DNA of 42,021 bases from Bacillota bacterium. GTDB taxonomy: Bacteria > Bacillota > Clostridia > Peptostreptococcales > Anaerovoracaceae. Of the stretch, positions 1-8,300 are shown piece after piece. The notes under the pieces were generated by a model that searched no databases, was not told the origin of the DNA, and saw only the letters and a program-made list of their open reading frames with translations. The stretch covers positions 1 to 42,021 of the forward strand of contig JAQXGH010000044.1 in the NCBI GenBank assembly GCA_029006195.1, read 5' to 3'. Numbering within the stretch: position 1 is the first letter of the stretch; the number at the start of each line of letters is the position of its first letter. The translations under genes were made by a program, and so were the position numbers.

Positions 1-1
1 A

Positions 2-2416
2 CAGCCTGGAGATATCCTGGCAGTTTACGAAAATATCTGGTCAGAAGATCCTAAGGGTGAATTTACACTTTCAATCGAAGACGATGTAACAAACCTTTCA
101 ATCAAGGGTTCAGAAAATCCATACGTTGCACCAGAAAGCACAGTATCATGTAAGTTCTGGGGTCTTGGTGCTGACGGTACAGTTGGTGCTAACAAGAACA
201 GCGTTAAGATTATCGGAGACCACACTGGTAAATATGTACAGGCATACTTCCAGTACGACTCAAAGAAGTCAGGCGGCGTTACTATTTCTCACTTAAGATT
301 TGGTGACGAACCTATCAGATCAACATATTACGTTAAGCAGGCAGACTTCGTTGCTTGTCACAAAGCACCATACATCAACAGATACAGAATCGTTGAAGAT
401 ATCAAGAAGGGCGGAACATTCCTCCTCAACTGTAACTGGACTGATGAAGAAATGGACGAAAAACTTCCTGGACATGTTAAGAAATACATTGCAGAAAACG
501 ATATCAATTTCTACACTTGCGATGCTATCAAGATCGCAGGAGAACTGGGCCTTAAGACTAGAACAAACACAGTACTTCAGGCAGCCTTCTTCAAACTGGC
601 TAACATCATTCCGGTAGATGACGTTGTTGGTTACATGAAGGATGCTATCAGAAATACATACGCTAGAAAGGGCCAGAATATCGTAGATATGAACTGCGCA
701 GCAGTAGACGCAGGCCTCGCACACGTTCACAAAGTGGAAGTTCCTGCATATTGGAAGGACGCTGATCCTACTGAAACTCCTGTGCTCGCTGAGGGTAGAG
801 ACAAGAAGCACACAGACTATATTAATAATATCCTCAAGCCTACTAATAGCATGAATGGCGACAACATCCCAGTATCAGCATTTATTGGACTGGAAAACGG
901 CGTTGTACCTGCAGGAACTTCAGCTTTTGAAAAGAGAGGCATCGCGATCGAAATCCCTAAGTGGGATGCTAGCAAGTGCATGCAGTGTAACTGGTGTTCA
1001 TACATCTGTCCACACGCTGTAATCAGACCATTCGTACTTGATAAGAACGAAGTAGCTGATTACGAGGGTGATGTAATTCCACTCAACTTCGATAACAGCA
1101 GATACTTCACTATCGGTATCTCCGCTCTGGACTGCACATCATGCGGGTCATGCGTAGAAGTTTGTCCGGCAAGACAGAAGGCTTTGGAAATCGTTCCAGC
1201 ATTCGATACAGAAGAAAAGGCACAGAAAGAATTCGACTATCTGGTAAAGAACATCAAGAACAAGAAGGATATCGGAAGTACAGAATCCATCACAAGAACT
1301 CAGTTCATCAAGCCTCTGCTTGAGTTCTCAGGCGCTTGTCCTGGATGCGGTGAAACTCCATATGCTAAGCTGGTAACTCAGCTGTTCGGCGAAAGAATGA
1401 TGATTGCTAATGCTACAGGCTGCTCATCGATCTGGGGTCTGTCAGCACCAGCTGCTCCATATACAGTAACAGACGAAGGTAAGGGCCCTGCATGGGCTAA
1501 CTCACTCTTTGAAGATAACGCAGAATTCGGATACGGCATGGCTATCGCCATGAAGACTAGACGTGAAGAAACTAAACATGTTGTTCAGAGACTGGCCTCA
1601 AAGGAAGAATTCAAGCAGGAAGCATTAGAATGGATCATTCACATGAACGATTCAAATCTTGCTGGTATAGCTGGCGATAAGCTCCTGGAAGTGTGTAAGG
1701 GCAGCGATGATGAAGATGCTATCTTCGTAGTAGAAAACGCAGATACACTTCCTAAGCCATCAATTTGGATGTTCGGTGGTGACGGATGGGCATACGATAT
1801 CGGTTACGGCGGTCTGGACCACGTACTGGCATCAGGTGAAAACGTAAACGTACTGGTATTCGATACAGAAGTTTACTCAAATACTGGCGGTCAGTCATCA
1901 AAGTCAACTCCTATCGGTGCGGTTGCTCAGTTCGCTTCAGCTGGTAAGGCAGTAATGAAGAAGAACCTGGCACAGCTGGCAATGACATACGGATATGTAT
2001 ACGTTGCTCAGGTAGCTATGGGTGCAAATCCTGCACAGACTCTTAAGGCACTGAAGGAAGCAGAAAGCTATGAAGGTCCATCAATCGTTATCTGCTACGC
2101 ACCTTGTATCAACCACGGTGTAAAGGCCGGCATGAACAAGGCAATGGTAGAAATGAAGAGAGCCGTTAGAGCTGGATACTGGAACCTCTTCAGATATAAC
2201 CCTTCACTTATTGCTGAAAAGAAGAATCCGCTGTCAATCGACAGTGCACCTCCAACAGAAAGCTACAGAGACTTCCTGAGGGGCGAAGTAAGATACAATT
2301 CACTTGAACTTAAGAATCCTGAAAGAGCAGACAAGCTGTTCACAGATGCAGAAAAGACTGCAATGGAACGTTACAAGAAGCTGCTTAGACAGAAGAAGAA
2401 TTTCGAGAATCAGTAG
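2..2416 (+). CDS. nifJ: Pyruvate:ferredoxin oxidoreductase, C-terminal part (5' end outside window)
   Basis: Oxidises pyruvate with CoA to acetyl-CoA and CO2 and reduces ferredoxin; cytoplasmic, central to anaerobic fermentation. The frame is open from base 2, giving 804 residues; the family is about 1170-1190 long, so roughly the first third is missing. Two ferredoxin-type cluster motifs are visible (CMQCNWCSYICP and CTSCGSCVEVCP), followed by the thiamine diphosphate domain with CPGCGETPYAKL, ATGCSSIWG and the GGDGWAYDIGYGG region, and a late Cys that serves the proximal cluster in this family. Codon use is that of a highly expressed gene (AGA, TCA, GAA). nfnA starts 15 bases downstream, so the three genes are probably co-transcribed. 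Identification is very secure. Confidence 0.97.
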   Translation, partial: QPGDILAVYENIWSEDPKGEFTLSIEDDVTNLSIKGSENPYVAPESTVSCKFWGLGADGTVGANKNSVKIIGDHTGKYVQAYFQYDSKKSGGVTISHLRFGDEPIRSTYYVKQADFVACHKAPYINRYRIVEDIKKGGTFLLNCNWTDEEMDEKLPGHVKKYIAENDINFYTCDAIKIAGELGLKTRTNTVLQAAFFKLANIIPVDDVVGYMKDAIRNTYARKGQNIVDMNCAAVDAGLAHVHKVEVPAYWKDADPTETPVLAEGRDKKHTDYINNILKPTNSMNGDNIPVSAFIGLENGVVPAGTSAFEKRGIAIEIPKWDASKCMQCNWCSYICPHAVIRPFVLDKNEVADYEGDVIPLNFDNSRYFTIGISALDCTSCGSCVEVCPARQKALEIVPAFDTEEKAQKEFDYLVKNIKNKKDIGSTESITRTQFIKPLLEFSGACPGCGETPYAKLVTQLFGERMMIANATGCSSIWGLSAPAAPYTVTDEGKGPAWANSLFEDNAEFGYGMAIAMKTRREETKHVVQRLASKEEFKQEALEWIIHMNDSNLAGIAGDKLLEVCKGSDDEDAIFVVENADTLPKPSIWMFGGDGWAYDIGYGGLDHVLASGENVNVLVFDTEVYSNTGGQSSKSTPIGAVAQFASAGKAVMKKNLAQLAMTYGYVYVAQVAMGANPAQTLKALKEAESYEGPSIVICYAPCINHGVKAGMNKAMVEMKRAVRAGYWNLFRYNPSLIAEKKNPLSIDSAPPTESYRDFLRGEVRYNSLELKNPERADKLFTDAEKTAMERYKKLLRQKKNFENQ

Positions 2417-2431
2417 AAGGGAGCGAGGTCA

Positions 2432-3280
2432 ATGTATAAGATTGTAAAAAAGAGAGTTCTTAACAAAAATATGACATGGCTTGTTGTTGATGCTCCTATG
2501 GTAGCTCGTAAGGCAAAGCCCGGACAGTTCATCATTCTGAGAACTGACGAATATGGTGAGAGAATCCCTCTCACTATGGCCGGCCATGATGCTGAAGCTG
2601 GTACTATCGACCTGATCTATGCAGCAGTAGGCAGAACAACAATGCTTATGAATCAGCTGGAAGAAGGCGATTACCTCCTGGATGTTGTAGGCCCTTTAGG
2701 CAAACCAACTGAAATGGAAGGTCTTAAGAAGGTGTGCGTAGTTGGCGGCGGTACAGGAAATGCCCTGGCTTATCCTCTAGCAACAGGCATGCATGATCAC
2801 GGCATTGAAGTTGACATGATTGCAGGTTTTAAATCAAAAGAACATGTAATCCTCGAAGACGAATTCAGAGCAGGAACAGATAATTTATATATCACAACTG
2901 ATGATGGTTCATACGGCGAAGCCGGTTTCACAACAGAAAAACTCAAGGAACTCATCGAAGCAGGAAACGAATACGATGAAATCGTAGCAGTTGGTCCTCC
3001 AATGATGATGAAGTTCACTTGCCAGATAGCAGCACAGTATGGCATCAAATCAGTAGCATCCCTGACTGCATACATGGTTGACGGCACAGGAATGTGCGGC
3101 GGCTGCAGATGCGTAGTTGGTGGTGAAAACAAGTTCGTATGTGTTGATGGTCCTGAATTTGACGGCGCACTCGTAGACTGGGATGAACTTATCAAGAGAA
3201 ATTCCTACTACAAGGAAGTCGAAGAAGATCAGAGAGCTCACGTATGCAGACTGACAGGAGGTGTACGTTACCATGATTAA
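2432..3280 (+). CDS. nfnA: NfnA: ferredoxin-NADP oxidoreductase subunit alpha (FAD/NAD-binding)
   Basis: Small subunit of the NADH-dependent reduced ferredoxin:NADP+ oxidoreductase, which bifurcates electrons between ferredoxin, NAD and NADPH. It is 282 residues, the usual length. An N-terminal flavin-binding barrel (around RIPLTMAGHD) is followed by the nucleotide motif GGGTGNALAYPLA and a C-terminal 2Fe-2S cysteine cluster in GTGMCGGCRC with a further Cys in KFVCVDGPEF. GGGAGCGAGG lies just before the ATG. The last 8 bases overlap nfnB, typical of translational coupling. The same fold is also annotated sulfide dehydrogenase or dihydroorotate dehydrogenase electron-transfer subunit; the nfnB partner decides for Nfn. 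Confidence 0.93.
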   Translation: MYKIVKKRVLNKNMTWLVVDAPMVARKAKPGQFIILRTDEYGERIPLTMAGHDAEAGTIDLIYAAVGRTTMLMNQLEEGDYLLDVVGPLGKPTEMEGLKKVCVVGGGTGNALAYPLATGMHDHGIEVDMIAGFKSKEHVILEDEFRAGTDNLYITTDDGSYGEAGFTTEKLKELIEAGNEYDEIVAVGPPMMMKFTCQIAAQYGIKSVASLTAYMVDGTGMCGGCRCVVGGENKFVCVDGPEFDGALVDWDELIKRNSYYKEVEEDQRAHVCRLTGGVRYHD

Positions 3281-4682
3281 TCTGAAAATGAATAAGAACC
3301 CTATGCCCGAGCAGGAACCTCAGGTAAGAGCCAGAAATTTCAAGGAAGTTTCAGAAGGATACACTCCTGAAATGGCAATAAATGAAGCTATGAGATGCCT
3401 TAAGTGCAGAACAAGACCTTGTACAACAGGCTGCCCTGTTCAGGTAAACATTCCTGAATTCGTAGCAGAAGTTTCAAAGGGTGAATTCGAAGCTGCATAT
3501 CAGATTATCTCAAAGACAAGTGCACTGCCAAGAATCTGCGGTAGAGTTTGTCCACAGGAAACCCAGTGCGAAGGCAAGTGCGTTCGCGGCATCAAGGGTG
3601 AACCTGTTTCAATAGGCAGACTTGAAAGATTCGTAGCAGACTGGCATGCAGAAAACGGTTACGAAGAAGCGGCAGTTTGCGAATACGAAGACGCAGAAAG
3701 AGCAGCAGAAGGAAAAGGCAAGAAAGTTGCAGTAGTAGGCGCTGGCCCTGCTGGACTCACATGCGCAGGTGATCTGGCTGCTAAGGGTTACGCAGTAACA
3801 GTTTACGAATCACTGCACAAGCCAGGTGGCGTACTGGCATATGGTATCCCTGAATTCCGTCTTCCAAAGGCTATAGTCGACGCTGAAGTTGCTAAGCTGG
3901 AAAAGAAGGGCGTAACATTCATCAACAATGCCATCATCGGCAGAGCTGAAACTGTTGACGAACTCCTGGACCTAGAAGGCTTCGATGCTGTATTCGTAGG
4001 AACAGGCGCTGGCCTCCCAACATTCATGAGCAGTCCTGGAGAAAACCTCCTGGGCGTATGTTCAGCAAACGAATACCTCACTAGAATCAACCTCATGAAG
4101 GGTTATCTGGATGAGTACGATACACCAGTTCCTAAGGCAAAGAACATTGCTGTAATCGGCGGTGGTAACGTAGCAATGGATGCTTCAAGATGCGCTATGC
4201 GTATGGGAGCAGACAAGGTATACGTAGTATATAGAAGATCAATGGATGAAATCCCTGCTAGAAAGGAAGAAATCCATCACGCTATCGAAGAAGGTGTTGA
4301 CTTCAGACTCCTCTGCAACCCTGTAAGAGTTTTAGGAAACGAAGAGGGTTATGTAACAGGTCTTGAATGTGTAAGAATGGAACTCGGCGAACCTGATGCA
4401 TCAGGAAGAAGACGCCCTGTTGAAATTCAAGATTCAAACTTCGTTCTCGATGTTGACTGTGTAATTATGGCCATCGGTACTAAGCTCAACACACTTATTC
4501 TGGATACAACAGAAAATCTCGAAGCAAACGCTAAGGGCGGCATCGGAACAGATGATGGTGCTGCTACAAACCGCGAAGGCGTTTATGCCGGCGGCGATGC
4601 TGTAACAGGCGCTGCTACAGTTATCCTGGCAATGGGCGCTGGCAAGACAGCTGCTGCTTCAATAGATGAGTATCTCAAATAA
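3273..4682 (+). CDS. nfnB: NfnB: NADPH-binding subunit (glutamate synthase small-subunit-like)
   Basis: Large subunit of NfnAB. It has 469 residues from the ATG at 3273, chosen because CAGGAGG lies 11 bases upstream; a GTG at 3261 would add four residues but sits on that ribosome-binding site. N-terminal Cys motifs CLKCRTRPCTTGCP and ICGRVCPQETQCEGKC bind 4Fe-4S clusters; GAGPAGLTCAG is the FAD site and GGGNVAMDASR the NADPH site. Homology to the GltD subunit of glutamate synthase is expected for this family, but no GltB-type large subunit is adjacent. Together with PFOR upstream it would convert reduced ferredoxin from pyruvate into NADPH, which the fatty acid genes elsewhere in the window consume. 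Confidence 0.93.
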   Translation: MINLKMNKNPMPEQEPQVRARNFKEVSEGYTPEMAINEAMRCLKCRTRPCTTGCPVQVNIPEFVAEVSKGEFEAAYQIISKTSALPRICGRVCPQETQCEGKCVRGIKGEPVSIGRLERFVADWHAENGYEEAAVCEYEDAERAAEGKGKKVAVVGAGPAGLTCAGDLAAKGYAVTVYESLHKPGGVLAYGIPEFRLPKAIVDAEVAKLEKKGVTFINNAIIGRAETVDELLDLEGFDAVFVGTGAGLPTFMSSPGENLLGVCSANEYLTRINLMKGYLDEYDTPVPKAKNIAVIGGGNVAMDASRCAMRMGADKVYVVYRRSMDEIPARKEEIHHAIEEGVDFRLLCNPVRVLGNEEGYVTGLECVRMELGEPDASGRRRPVEIQDSNFVLDVDCVIMAIGTKLNTLILDTTENLEANAKGGIGTDDGAATNREGVYAGGDAVTGAATVILAMGAGKTAAASIDEYLK

Positions 4683-4711
4683 CGACTTATCATTTTGGTT
4701 CGTGAAAAAGT

Positions 4712-4746
4712 AAAGAAGCTACCTAAATTGGCAGCTTCTTTGCTTT
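4712..4746. terminator. Bidirectional rho-independent terminator between nfnB and the radical SAM gene
   Basis: AAAGAAGCTACC pairs with GGCAGCTTCTTT (one A-C mismatch) around a 6-base loop. T-rich sequence follows on the plus strand and TTACTTTTTC follows on the minus strand, so it can serve both convergent genes. Confidence 0.75.
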
Positions 4747-4761
4747 ATTATATTTTGATTT

Positions 4762-5355
4762 TTATCTTTCTTTGAATGTAACTCCCCATTCTTTAGCCAT
4801 CTGTCTGCACTTTTCGATCGATTCGGTTGAAATGCTGTGACATACAACTGATACTGCAACGTTTGGAACGTAATTTCTAACGTCGTCGATAAATTTAAGA
4901 ATAGCGTTGTAGGATTTCATACCGAAACGAGGGTGGCAGAGATCCATATACTTCTGCGCATCAGCTTCATTAAGGCTTATTGAAACTGAATCGATAATTC
5001 CTTCGAGCATAGGAGCAGTTTCCCTTTCATGAATGAGATCTGAAAGGCCGTTTGTATTGATACGAACAGGTTTGCCGTATTTCTCCTTAACGTGCTTCGC
5101 TATTTCCAGAAGAACGTCGAGCCTTTCTGTAGGTTCGCCGTATCCGCAGAATACGATTTCATCATATGAGTTAACGTCCCAGTCAAGAAGTCCTTCTTTA
5201 ACCTCAGAAACAGTTGGCTCCTTATCAAGAAAAAGAGAATCTGCATCTCCTAAACCATCTACAAAGTTTCTGATGCAGAATTCGCATCTGTTAGGACATC
5301 TGTTTGTGAGGTTGATGTAAAGACCTCCGCAATAATCATAGAGTATTGATGCCAT
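4762..5355 (-). CDS. TatD-associated-type radical SAM protein
   Basis: A small radical SAM enzyme of 197 residues. The cluster-binding CxxxCxxC is CPNRCEFC at residues 20-27, followed by a GYGEPTE segment (the family's GGEP-like SAM site) and INTNGL, SISLNEAD and a final VSVVC strand. The length and motifs match the short TatD-linked radical SAM family (TIGR04038-like, from memory), whose substrate is unknown. No tatD gene is in this window. It begins 14 bases downstream of cysK on the same strand and is probably in its operon. Alternative: another small activase-type radical SAM protein; the family assignment is less certain than the superfamily. Confidence 0.8.
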   Translation of the reverse strand: MASILYDYCGGLYINLTNRCPNRCEFCIRNFVDGLGDADSLFLDKEPTVSEVKEGLLDWDVNSYDEIVFCGYGEPTERLDVLLEIAKHVKEKYGKPVRINTNGLSDLIHERETAPMLEGIIDSVSISLNEADAQKYMDLCHPRFGMKSYNAILKFIDDVRNYVPNVAVSVVCHSISTESIEKCRQMAKEWGVTFKER

Positions 5356-5369
5356 AATGGACCTCCTTA

Positions 5370-6302
5370 TTATTCGAAGAGTGGAGTTGAGAAGTAACGT
5401 TCTGCTGTGTCTGGGAGAACTGTTACAACTGTATTGCCCTTACCAAGTTCCTTTGCCATCTTAAGAGCTACAGCAACGTTTGTGCCGCTGGAGATACCGC
5501 AGAGGATACCTTCCTTTCTAGCCAGATCCTTTGATGTCTGTAGAGCAACTTCATCAGTAATGATGTGGATTTCTTCATAAATATCTGTATTGAGAACCTT
5601 AGGGATAACGCCGTCGCCGATACCCATCTGGATATGTGAACCGATTACTGTACCGCCAGCCAGTACTGCTGCAGTCTTAGGTTCTACTGCCCAGATCTTG
5701 ATTTCAGGGTTTACTGCCTTGAGTGTTTCTCCGATACCGGTAATAGTACCGCCAGTACCGATGCCTGAACAGAAACCATCGATAGGGCCTGCAACCTGTT
5801 CGAGGATTTCGAGGCCTGTATGATGCTTATGAGTCTGAGGGTTAGCGAAGTTCTCAAACTGCTGAGGGATGAATACGTTAGGGTTTTCTTCAGCCATCTG
5901 CTGAGCGAGTGCCATACATTCTTCGATTGCATCGCCGATGTTGCCAGCGTCATGTACAAGCTTAACTTCAGCGCCATAGTGCTGAACGAGAAGTCTTCTC
6001 TCTACACTTACTGAGTCTGGCATGATGATAACTGTCTTGTAACCTCTAACTGCGCCAACCAGTGCCAGTCCAATGCCCTGGTTACCGCTTGTAGGTTCAA
6101 CTATGATAGTGTCTTCATTGATGAGCCCATCTTCTTCTGCCTGAAGAATCATGTTATAAGCTGTTCTTGATTTGATTGAACCGCCTACATTAAGTCCTTC
6201 GAATTTAACGAGAACTCTGGCCCATTCAGGGTCAACCATTCTTTCTGAAAGCTGGATGATAGGAGTGTGTCCCATTGCTTCCAGTATGTTTTTGTAAATC
6301 AT
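5370..6302 (-). CDS. cysK: Cysteine synthase A (O-acetylserine sulfhydrylase)
   Basis: PLP enzyme joining O-acetylserine and sulfide to make cysteine; cytoplasmic. It has 310 residues, the normal length. The PLP lysine is K44 in GGSIKSRTA; the substrate loop is EPTSGNQGIG, the phosphate-binding glycine loop is GTGGTITGIG, and a C-terminal ISSGTN segment contacts the pyridine ring. The usual KDR after the PLP Lys is KSR here, as in several clostridial CysK proteins. It is first in a two-gene minus-strand operon with a radical SAM gene. No Cys T-box leader fits in the 173-base divergent spacer. A related cysteine synthase such as CysM or SbnA is possible but less likely. Confidence 0.92.
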   Translation of the reverse strand: MIYKNILEAMGHTPIIQLSERMVDPEWARVLVKFEGLNVGGSIKSRTAYNMILQAEEDGLINEDTIIVEPTSGNQGIGLALVGAVRGYKTVIIMPDSVSVERRLLVQHYGAEVKLVHDAGNIGDAIEECMALAQQMAEENPNVFIPQQFENFANPQTHKHHTGLEILEQVAGPIDGFCSGIGTGGTITGIGETLKAVNPEIKIWAVEPKTAAVLAGGTVIGSHIQMGIGDGVIPKVLNTDIYEEIHIITDEVALQTSKDLARKEGILCGISSGTNVAVALKMAKELGKGNTVVTVLPDTAERYFSTPLFE

Positions 6303-6362
6303 TTATAGTACCTTCCATATAATAATCGTGAAAACCACGAAATTTTCCACTTTAACCCGAAT

Positions 6363-6391
6363 ATTTTATCAAAATTACTAGTTTTTGTATA
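6363..6391 (-). promoter_or_regulatory. Candidate sigma-A promoter for cysK
   Basis: On the minus strand, TATACA and TAAAAT are separated by 17 bases, about 60 bases before the cysK start. Each hexamer is an imperfect match, so this is only a candidate. Confidence 0.3.
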
Positions 6392-6419
6392 GGTTAAATT
6401 AGAGCTTTGTAGTAAAATA

Positions 6420-6449
6420 TTGACATTACGTAATTATTTTTTCTAGTTA
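6420..6449 (+). promoter_or_regulatory. Candidate sigma-A promoter for the acyltransferase gene
   Basis: A perfect -35 TTGACA at 6420-6425 is followed after 18 bases by the weak -10 TAGTTA at 6444-6449; the start codon is 27 bases further on. Confidence 0.35.
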
Positions 6450-6475
6450 GAAGGTCATATCGAAGGTTATTAATT

Positions 6476-7708
6476 ATGGGAGAAACAATCAAACAGCGTG
6501 ACTATATGTTCGATGCTTTCAGAGGCGTTCTCATGTTAAGCATCCCTTTGTCACATTTCACAAAACAGTCAGCTAATATCTATCAGGCTATGTATGCCGG
6601 TCATGGATTCACTCAGGATTCACTTTGCGGATTCGTTTATATTACGATCAATGTTTTCGTAATGCAGGCATTCATGTTCCTTTCAGGTTATTTCTCAAAG
6701 AAACCTGAAAAGGCTAGAGCGACTGCTTTCAAGGGCGTGCTCTGGCCATATCTAGTTTTCACAACAATAGATCTAATAGCGGCTTGGGCATTTGATGTAC
6801 CTATCGGACATTACTTCTCATATCTGACTCCTCCATTTGCATTATGGTTCCTGCTGGCATTATTCTTCTACAGGTTTTTCCTGCCGGTTATTGCACAGTT
6901 CAGATATGCGCTTACATTTAGTATTGTTGTATTCTTCATAGCAGGGCTGCTGCCGTTCGGACAGTTTATGGCACTGGGAAGAGTATTCTCATACTTCACT
7001 TTCTTCATGATCGGTTTCTACTGTTCAAAGGAAAGACTGGATTGGGTAAGACAGCTTAAGAAGAAAAAACCTGTTTTGGTTCTTCTGGCTGCTGCACTTG
7101 TATACGTTTCATACTGGCTTACTCAGCATGGACCTAGACTTTCATGGTTCCTGCTCAAGCAGAGCTGCGATCATTTCGGAATGGCATGGTATGATGACAT
7201 CAAGTGGAGAGCTGTTGTATTCGTACTTGCATGTGGATGGATCGTTCTCATGGTAAACATTCTGCCATCAAAGAAGAATATACTATGCCACGTTGGTACA
7301 AACACAATGCCGGTATATATTTTCCACCTGGGCATCAGATTTGTAATCGCTAAGATGGGAGTAATGGTAGGCCTTGTTTCAAGTCTTATCGCTGCATGGT
7401 TCGCAGTTATCTCACTGCTCCACATGAAGCATAAAAACTGGACGATATCAACAGTACTTACTGTATTATCAATTGCGGGCATTGTCGTTATGGCTAAGAC
7501 ACACTGCATAACTCCACTCATAGGGGTATGCCCTGGCAACATAGTGCTGTTCTACATTGTTACATTCGGAAGTGCCCTCATCGCTGGCTTCTCATTCTCA
7601 GCGCCTTTCTGGGCAAAACTCTATGATCTTGTAACAGAAGGTCCAGCGCGTGATTCCATTCTGACAAAGTGGATGGTTATGAAAAAAGAAGACCCAGAAG
7701 AAAAATAG
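6476..7708 (+). CDS. Acyltransferase 3 family membrane protein
   Basis: Integral membrane protein of 410 residues with about ten hydrophobic segments. The start RDYMFDAFRGVLMLSIPLSHF carries the R/D/H pattern of the acyltransferase 3 (fucose 4-O-acetylase-like) family, in which the His is thought to be catalytic; VFMFLSGYFSKK resembles the family's second motif. Members transfer acetyl or other acyl groups to extracytoplasmic sugars, for example cell-wall or capsule polysaccharide. The substrate here cannot be told. It is a single gene with its own promoter and terminator; AAGG lies 12 bases before the ATG. The C-terminal tail is short, charged and cytosolic (KKEDPEEK). Confidence 0.85.
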   Translation: MGETIKQRDYMFDAFRGVLMLSIPLSHFTKQSANIYQAMYAGHGFTQDSLCGFVYITINVFVMQAFMFLSGYFSKKPEKARATAFKGVLWPYLVFTTIDLIAAWAFDVPIGHYFSYLTPPFALWFLLALFFYRFFLPVIAQFRYALTFSIVVFFIAGLLPFGQFMALGRVFSYFTFFMIGFYCSKERLDWVRQLKKKKPVLVLLAAALVYVSYWLTQHGPRLSWFLLKQSCDHFGMAWYDDIKWRAVVFVLACGWIVLMVNILPSKKNILCHVGTNTMPVYIFHLGIRFVIAKMGVMVGLVSSLIAAWFAVISLLHMKHKNWTISTVLTVLSIAGIVVMAKTHCITPLIGVCPGNIVLFYIVTFGSALIAGFSFSAPFWAKLYDLVTEGPARDSILTKWMVMKKEDPEEK

Positions 7709-7721
7709 AGATATATAAAAC

Positions 7722-7757
7722 AAGACAGGAGCCCTACTAGTTGACTCCTGTCCTTTT
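7722..7757. terminator. Bidirectional terminator between acyltransferase and tad operon
   Basis: GACAGGAG (7724-7731) pairs with CTCCTGTC (7745-7752), followed by TTTTGTTCTT; AAAACAA before the stem gives a T-rich tail on the minus strand. The stop codon of the minus-strand gene lies in the loop, so the two convergent genes share the hairpin. Confidence 0.75.
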
Positions 7758-8285
7758 GTTCTTATTATATAGTTCGCGTCTGAACCTTCCTATGCAGTTA
7801 ACTATGTCGCGTATCTCGTAGTTGTTATAGTGGATAAGCTGTGCGATTTTATCAAGGTAAGCAGCATCGCCATCATAAAGCTCTTTCTTTAACTGAGAGA
7901 TAAGGACTAACATATTGAATTTGAGGTTAGCCTTTTTCTCTGCTATGGGAACGTAAGCTATCTTTATTTCACCGGTTTCTATATTGTAAAAAATCGTATC
8001 TAAGGTAAGGGTTACCCTGGCTGGCGAAATGAGATATTCAACCACTTGATTAAGCATTAGCAGAACCTTTTCGAGAATAAAAAGAGCATCATCGGTCCTT
8101 TCGATTCGGTAACTGCTCAGCGGCGCGAAGCCGCTGCAACTGTAATAGGCAACGCTTTTCCCATTTTCGCCAACAAAGTCCATAGGGAGAAGATACGAAC
8201 AGCTCCCTGAAGAGAGCATAATGCGTTCGTGTTCATAGATGCTGTTTTCTGCTATGGCGAGTTTGAATTCATTGTTTTCCCACAT
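7737..8285 (-). CDS. DUF6382-like protein, last gene of tad operon
   Basis: 182 residues, no signal peptide or membrane segment. The pattern (SGSCSYLLPMDFV near the start, a LTLDTIFYNIETGEIKIAYVP segment in the middle) resembles DUF6382, a domain usually found ahead of an FHA domain in clostridial tad loci. No FHA domain follows here: the protein stops after the DUF region. It presumably acts in the cytoplasm in assembly or regulation of the pilus machine, but no biochemical role is known to me. It sits 15 bases downstream of the preceding tad gene on the same strand. Family recognition is from memory and moderately sure. Confidence 0.6.
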   Translation of the reverse strand: MWENNEFKLAIAENSIYEHERIMLSSGSCSYLLPMDFVGENGKSVAYYSCSGFAPLSSYRIERTDDALFILEKVLLMLNQVVEYLISPARVTLTLDTIFYNIETGEIKIAYVPIAEKKANLKFNMLVLISQLKKELYDGDAAYLDKIAQLIHYNNYEIRDIVNCIGRFRRELYNKNKRTGVN

Positions 8286-8300
8286 TCTTTACTCCTTTCT

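Noticed and set aside
6303-6475. T-box or other riboswitch in front of cysK
   Set aside because: Only 173 bases are shared by two divergent promoters and no T-box consensus (TGGN with stem I) was found; only a small CGTG/CACG hairpin is visible.
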